DNA of 64,000 nucleotides from Caldithrix abyssi DSM 13497 (GTDB lineage Bacteria; Calditrichota; Calditrichia; Calditrichales; Calditrichaceae). The notes under the pieces are model-generated. The model saw only the letters and a list, made by a program, of their open reading frames with translations, was not told the DNA's origin and did not search any database. Of this stretch, positions 60,128 to 64,000 are shown one piece after another. The stretch lies in NCBI RefSeq assembly GCF_001886815.1, contig NZ_CP018099.1, positions 806,001-870,000 on the forward strand, given 5' to 3'. Both the position numbers and the translations under genes were made by a program. The first letter of the stretch is position 1, and each line of letters begins with the position of its first letter.

Positions 60128-61450
60128 TTAAACAAGGTAATATTTGGATCGGGGGGCAAAAACACATTCCACCCACACCGCTCGCCACTGCCCTTTGTTT
60201 TGCGGAATAATTTGCATGTTAATAATATCGCCCGCTTCGATAAAGCGCCCGTCTAACAGGGAGAGATCTACATCCTGATACCGTTCCTTAAGGTGAATGT
60301 CTTCCACTACGAAAAAACCGTCTTCGTAATCAACCACTTCAAAAAAGCCATCGAGGATGGCAGGGTCTTCCTTTTCCGGGGAAAGCTGATATTCAACATA
60401 CGAATGCGTCTGATGAAAATTCTGGCTGAGTTTGAAAGTCCGCCTGAGCTCCAGCAATGAGGCCGTTTTCAGTTCGTTCCAGTACACATAAAAGTTTTTT
60501 TCGTAATTGTAGTCAACGAATTTAATGAACCGTTCAAAACGCTCAATTTCGCCATCAAATTGAATACGCTCTTCCGGGGCAAATTCCGTCGGAAAGACAA
60601 TCAAAAAGAATTCTTCAAAATCTTCATACACCAGATCATTAATGTTCAAAGGCCCGATAAAATTGATTACAAACTTTTTGAACAAGTTGATGACATGGTT
60701 GTCGCCAGAAGTAGAGGTTAACGTCTCGAATTCTTCAAGTACGGTTACCAGATCGTTTTCTGCCCGTTTCCAGGGTTCATCCATTTCAAAGTCGTCTGGA
60801 TCGTCCAGAGAAGAAAAATCGAGTTCCGTCCACGAGTTATCGTCAAATTCAATTAAACGATCGAAAAGGTCCGAGGCGTTTTCGTCTGGCGTTTTTAACA
60901 ACGGATCGCCTTCTTTTTTAATCAGGTCAACAATTTTTTCGTTAATGAACTGAATCAGCTTTTGTAAAACCGGATGTCCATCAGTAGCCGAAGTTTTTAG
61001 ATCGTAGCGGTAAAAATCCAGCACCGCATCGATAACCACATAGTTCAATAAATCATATTTAAGACAATGTTCCTTGATGGTACAGGAGTAAATTCCAAAT
61101 TCGGCGCTTTCGGGGACTTTGCCCGCTTTAACCAGGTCTTCTTGTGAAATTTTTTGTTGCAGTTGATTCGGACAATCCAATGGGCAGCCGCCAAAACAGT
61201 TTTTATCGAAAAAGAGCTGCACACTGTCGCCCAGATGAAAAGCCAGATTGGTAATTTCGTCGCTGTTTAAAACGAATTCCTCATCAGCGTTGTACAACGC
61301 AGGAAAAAACGAAGTTTCAATTTGCCCGGCAAGGGAGTTCATCAACAAGTAAATAAAATAATCCAGGTTGGTAAGTTCGTAAACTTCCTTTTCCCAGGCC
61401 TTAATAAAATCCGATGCAGAGATATATATTTTATGAAATTGTTCTGCCAA
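60128..61450 (-). CDS. unknown 440-residue acidic protein, TTG start
   Basis: 440 residues. No family is recognised. It is very acidic and aromatic, with a cysteine cluster NCFGGCPLDCPNQ near residues 90-105 and two more Cys in YSCTIKEHCLKYD (about 130-140) that could bind a metal or iron-sulfur cluster. Long helical Asp/Glu-rich parts (SSLDDPDDFEMDEPWKRAENDL) suggest a soluble cytoplasmic protein. The frame is open to 61474, but the only AAGGAGG (61457-61463) stands 6 bases before a TTG at 61448-61450, which I take as the start. The promoter region is shared with the divergent DJ-1/PfpI gene. Confidence 0.75.
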   Translation of the reverse strand: MAEQFHKIYISASDFIKAWEKEVYELTNLDYFIYLLMNSLAGQIETSFFPALYNADEEFVLNSDEITNLAFHLGDSVQLFFDKNCFGGCPLDCPNQLQQKISQEDLVKAGKVPESAEFGIYSCTIKEHCLKYDLLNYVVIDAVLDFYRYDLKTSATDGHPVLQKLIQFINEKIVDLIKKEGDPLLKTPDENASDLFDRLIEFDDNSWTELDFSSLDDPDDFEMDEPWKRAENDLVTVLEEFETLTSTSGDNHVINLFKKFVINFIGPLNINDLVYEDFEEFFLIVFPTEFAPEERIQFDGEIERFERFIKFVDYNYEKNFYVYWNELKTASLLELRRTFKLSQNFHQTHSYVEYQLSPEKEDPAILDGFFEVVDYEDGFFVVEDIHLKERYQDVDLSLLDGRFIEAGDIINMQIIPQNKGQWRAVWVECVFAPRSKYYLV

Positions 61451-61855
61451 AATAATCCTCCTTACACCACCCAAATTTATGGCAACGTCCGCTCATTATC
61501 AAATAAAACTGCCTCCTATCTTACCGTTATTTTTAAGTTAAATGGAATGATAAAAATTATCGCAACGCCATGTCCATTATTCTGCAGCGTTTTTTGCCGC
61601 ACATGGCCTATTAAATATTTCCATTGAACATTTTTCTCTGTATATTTGTTTCACCTAAATCGGACATCAGAAAGCAGTAAGTGGTTTTGTTGTTTTCTTA
61701 CCGGTTGAACAGATCAGTTTGCAGAAAAATTAAACGCTTCGAAAAGAGCAATAATTCCCGGAAGATTGACCAGGTTTTTTACAAAACTTCTGCTCGAAAA
61801 GATTTTACTTTTTTAAGCCATTTTCATGTTTAACCAAAAAGGGAGGACCTTTATC
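61451..61855. other. divergent intergenic region
   Basis: 405 bases between the unknown leftward gene and the rightward DJ-1/PfpI gene. AT-rich; no gene, RNA or clear repeat was found. Promoters for both directions must lie here but cannot be pinned down. Confidence 0.5.
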
Positions 61856-62443
61856 ATGTCTAAAAAGAAAATTTTAATGTTAGTGGGCGATTTTGCGGAA
61901 GATTACGAAACCATGGTTCCTTTTCAAATACTGACCATGGTGGGCCATGAAGTGCACGCCGTGTGCCCTGGTAAAAAGAAGGGACAAACCGTTAAAACAG
62001 CCATTCACGATTTTGAAGGCGACCAGACCTATACCGAAAAACCGGGGCACAATTTTATGCTCAATGCGGATTTTGATTCTGTCAATGAAGCGGATTATGA
62101 CGCTCTGGTCATTCCGGGCGGAAGGGCTCCGGAATATTTACGCCTGACCGACCGCGTACTGGAGATCGTAAAGCACTTTGCGCAAAACAACAAGCCCATT
62201 GCCGCCATTTGTCATGGACCGCAAATTTTAGCGGCCGCGGGCGTGTTAAAAGGAAAACAGTGCTCGTCGTATCCGGCGGTTAAAACAGAGGTGGAATTGG
62301 CCGGCGGAACCTGGATCGCTAACAATGAAACTTTTTCTAACGCGCACACCGACGGCAATCTGGTTTCGGCGCCCGCCTGGCCAGCCCATCCGGAGTGGAT
62401 GAAACAGTTTTTGCAGGTACTGGGCTCAAAAATCGAGGCCTGA
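61856..62443 (+). CDS. DJ-1/PfpI family protein
   Basis: 195 residues. The conserved Cys nucleophile is in [14 protein letters not shown], with the catalytic Glu in [16 protein letters not shown] and the [10 protein letters not shown] motif. The family contains proteases, glyoxalases and deglycases that protect against carbonyl stress. Pyrococcus-type PfpI and the YhbO group are close in layout. The ATG at 61856 follows GGGAGGA; the frame extends to 61826. A strong terminator follows at 62483-62526. Confidence 0.9.
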   Translation: MSKKKILMLVGDFAEDYETMVPFQILTMVGHEVHAVCPGKKKGQTVKTAIHDFEGDQTYTEKPGHNFMLNADFDSVNEADYDALVIPGGRAPEYLRLTDRVLEIVKHFAQNNKPIAAICHGPQILAAAGVLKGKQCSSYPAVKTEVELAGGTWIANNETFSNAHTDGNLVSAPAWPAHPEWMKQFLQVLGSKIEA

Positions 62444-62482
62444 TTCAGGCTAAATTTTGCAGCCAAAACAGCAATGGTTAAT

Positions 62483-62526
62483 GCGACCTCCCCAACACAC
62501 TTGGCTTACCGGAGGTCGCTTTTTTA
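62483..62526 (+). terminator. rho-independent terminator
   Basis: GCGACCTCC (62483-62491) and GGAGGTCGC (62511-62519) form a perfect 9-bp stem, followed by a run of seven T. It closes the DJ-1/PfpI gene. Confidence 0.92.
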
Positions 62527-62597
62527 CGGCGCCGGCCAAACAGGGTTAAAAAGCGGCCTTTTCGATTTTGAACCAGAATAAAACAGGATGCTTTGCC

Positions 62598-63605
62598 ATG
62601 ACGATTTATCACTGGCTTTTAGGCCAACCTTACCAGGACAATGCGCTTTTTGTCAAAATTGACGAAGGCCAGAGCATCTATCGTTTACTTTTCGATTGCG
62701 GAGAGAACACGATCTCTAATCTGCCGCAAACGGAGATAATGCGCATTGATCATTTGTTTTTTTCGCATTTTCATCTGGATCACGTGGCCGATTTAGACCG
62801 CTTCATCCGTCTGAATTACAATCGTCCGGAAAAGCCGGTTCACATCTGGGGACCGCCGGGAACGCTGGAAAAAATCTTTAACCGCTTAAATAGTTTTACG
62901 TGGAATTTACTTTCCGATGCCGGAGCCCGCTGGTTTATCCACGAAGCAGGGGAAGGTTCGCTGAAACATTTTTTACTGTTGGCGAGAGATCAATTCAAGA
63001 AAGCGTACTTACAAAAGAAAGAACCAGTTGCCGACGCCATTTTGAGCCTGCCGGCGTTTAAGGTATTTGCCGCCACGCTCGACCACAAAATACCTGTACT
63101 CGGCTTTAAAGTGACAGAAACGCCAAGAAAAAAAATCAATGTGGCCCAACTGGAACAACTACGTTTGCCTCCCGGCCCCTGGATTAAAACCTTAAAAGAT
63201 GATGCGGTTGCCGATGAAAAAGAGCTAAAAATCAACGGTAGGCGCTATAATGTCGGTTTTTTAAGAAAGGAATTGCTGACCATTTTACGCGGCAATTCCT
63301 TGTGCTATTTAACCGATTTCATCTTTCCGCAAAATGACGGTGGACGTTTGATTCAGTGGATAAAAAATTGCGATGTATTGTATTGCGAGTCGCAGTATCT
63401 GGCGGAAGATTTGCCTCTTGCCGAAAAAAATTTTCATTTAACGGTACAGCAGGCGGCCCGGTTGGCTAACCAGGCAAACGTCGGCAAACTTTTTATCTTT
63501 CATTTTTCTCAACGCTACAAAGATTTACCTCCTCTTACATTTTTAAAGCAGGCGCAAATGACGTTTCGCCGCAGCTTTCTGCCCGGCCCCTGGGAAAAGA
63601 TTTAA
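62598..63605 (+). CDS. ribonuclease Z-like metallo-beta-lactamase-fold protein
   Basis: 335 residues. The zinc motif FFSHFHLDHVADLDRFIRL (HxHxDH) is present, followed by the RNase-Z-like WGPPGTLEKIFNRLNSF, and the C-terminal FIFHFSQRYKDL supplies the last His. The TLDHKIPVLGFKVTE segment (HxxPxLGF) matches tRNase Z. It resembles RNase Z enzymes that trim tRNA 3' ends, but sequence detail allows other MBL hydrolases. ATG at 62598 with AGGA nearby; the frame extends to 62568. Confidence 0.82.
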   Translation: MTIYHWLLGQPYQDNALFVKIDEGQSIYRLLFDCGENTISNLPQTEIMRIDHLFFSHFHLDHVADLDRFIRLNYNRPEKPVHIWGPPGTLEKIFNRLNSFTWNLLSDAGARWFIHEAGEGSLKHFLLLARDQFKKAYLQKKEPVADAILSLPAFKVFAATLDHKIPVLGFKVTETPRKKINVAQLEQLRLPPGPWIKTLKDDAVADEKELKINGRRYNVGFLRKELLTILRGNSLCYLTDFIFPQNDGGRLIQWIKNCDVLYCESQYLAEDLPLAEKNFHLTVQQAARLANQANVGKLFIFHFSQRYKDLPPLTFLKQAQMTFRRSFLPGPWEKI

Positions 63606-63727
63606 CGTACAGACAAAATGTGGGCGCAATGAACCAGGGCAGCGCAGCCGCAAGCAAAATCAACCGCGACGCGCGCAAAGTAATTTTCTCGCAGATTACG
63701 ACAATAATCTTTTGTTACCCATAATTG

Positions 63728-63774
63728 CTCTCACCCCTCGATCCTCTTTGCCCAGAATAAAAGTCTGGGAGAGT
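63728..63774. repeat. palindromic repeat, CTCACC family, second copy
   Basis: Starts CTCTCACCCCTCGAT and ends GGGAGAGTG; the tip is CCCAGA(ATAAAAG)TCTGGG. Related to 59276-59341. Confidence 0.65.
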
Positions 63775-63836
63775 GATCTTTGTTTTACATTGGAGGGCAA
63801 TCTCTTCGCTGCGTCATGACAGGCCGGCTCCCATTC

Positions 63837-63868
63837 AACCGATTAACCATTCAACCAATCAACCACTC
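63837..63868. repeat. octamer array (CAACCATT family)
   Basis: Four units with variation: CAACCGAT, TAACCATT, CAACCAAT, CAACCACT. Confidence 0.7.
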
Positions 63869-63908
63869 CAGCGGCATATAAACTTTCAAATCCCGCCAGG
63901 GCAGGGCG

Positions 63909-64000
63909 CTAAGCGTTAATCATTTGAAGCATATACTCATTAAGATCGATTTTGTAAAGAGAAGGTTCGGCTATTCCCACAATGGTGTGCAATTCACCCA
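63909..64000 (-). CDS. C-terminal end of a leftward gene, unidentified
   Basis: The minus strand is open from the window edge to a stop at 63909-63911. It encodes about 29 residues ending PSLYKIDLNEYMLQMINA. Too short to name. The gene continues beyond the window. Confidence 0.4.
   Translation of the reverse strand, partial: GELHTIVGIAEPSLYKIDLNEYMLQMINA

Larger units (their letters stand above)
63606..63908. other. intergenic region with repeats
   Basis: About 300 bases without a gene. It includes a CTCACC-type palindrome (63728-63774) and an octamer array (63837-63868) followed by CCAGCGGCATATAAACTTTC, a partial copy of the module also seen near 54163. Confidence 0.65.

Noticed and set aside
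59512-64000. tmRNA gene near smpB
   Set aside because: No tRNA-like end or tag reading frame was recognised around smpB.

Overview
The window looks like a stretch of chromosome from a Gram-negative, probably thermophilic bacterium related to the Bacteroidota/Calditrichota group; Caldithrix is my best guess, from memory of family distribution only. Reasons: an Mla-type outer-membrane lipid transporter, a patatin-Omp85 protein, a surface protein ending in a FlgD-like secretion tail, DUF4835 and DUF3943 proteins, lipoproteins, and a glucosyl-/mannosyl-glycerate pair typical of heat- or salt-stressed bacteria. No tRNA, rRNA or CRISPR array was found.

Layout. 1-7164: end of a RelA/SpoT-type alarmone synthetase, mlaE-mlaF-mlaD, two envelope proteins and a patatin-barrel protein, all rightward. 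7279-15709: leftward genes (YyaL-type thioredoxin protein, an IS1182-like element, lactate dehydrogenase, ftsX-ftsE plus a coiled-coil membrane protein, methyltransferase). 15811-27860: mostly rightward housekeeping genes (BatA/VWA protein, ABC-class ATPase, P4-like acid phosphatase, holB-ricT-lhgO, serS, plsC) with leftward xth and a repeat-rich gap at 24.8-25.35 kb. 27882-33994: leftward signalling pair (PP2C phosphatase, response regulator/diguanylate cyclase) and a small metabolic operon (SDR, metallo-beta-lactamase, glyoxylate reductase). 34138-35937: a membrane protein, a TlpA-like thioredoxin and a B3/B4 protein.

36053-40253 is the most unusual part. A roughly 180-bp palindromic MITE-like sequence has been split by two other elements: a Tn5/IS4-type IS whose transposase carries an N-terminal DruA-like (DUF4338) domain and is flanked by a 9-10 bp target duplication, and an IS110-family element. 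Directly 3' of the IS110 transposase lies a perfect three-way-junction RNA fold of about 180 nt, the size and place expected for an IS110/IS1111 bridge RNA. A cluster of DnaA-box-like sites follows, and the transposase ribosome binding site is locked in a hairpin.

40459-64000: polyprenol/diacylglycerol kinase-like protein, sulfotransferase, HD and SDR proteins, FKBP lipoprotein, a 1173-residue beta-helix surface protein, a second repeat-rich gap (48.06-48.9 kb), the compatible-solute pair, polX, plsX, a degenerate sigma54-type regulator, lysA-alr, a DUF4835 protein, smpB, an unknown 440-residue protein with a TTG start, a DJ-1/PfpI protein and an RNase Z-like hydrolase.

Intergenic DNA carries several dispersed repeat families: a palindromic family with GAGAAATCTT/AGATTTCTC arms, whose end module is amplified in tandem at two sites; octamer arrays of CAACCATT; a family with a CAGA(ATAAAA)TCTG hairpin tip; and a GTAGGGGCGAAGGATTT inverted repeat.
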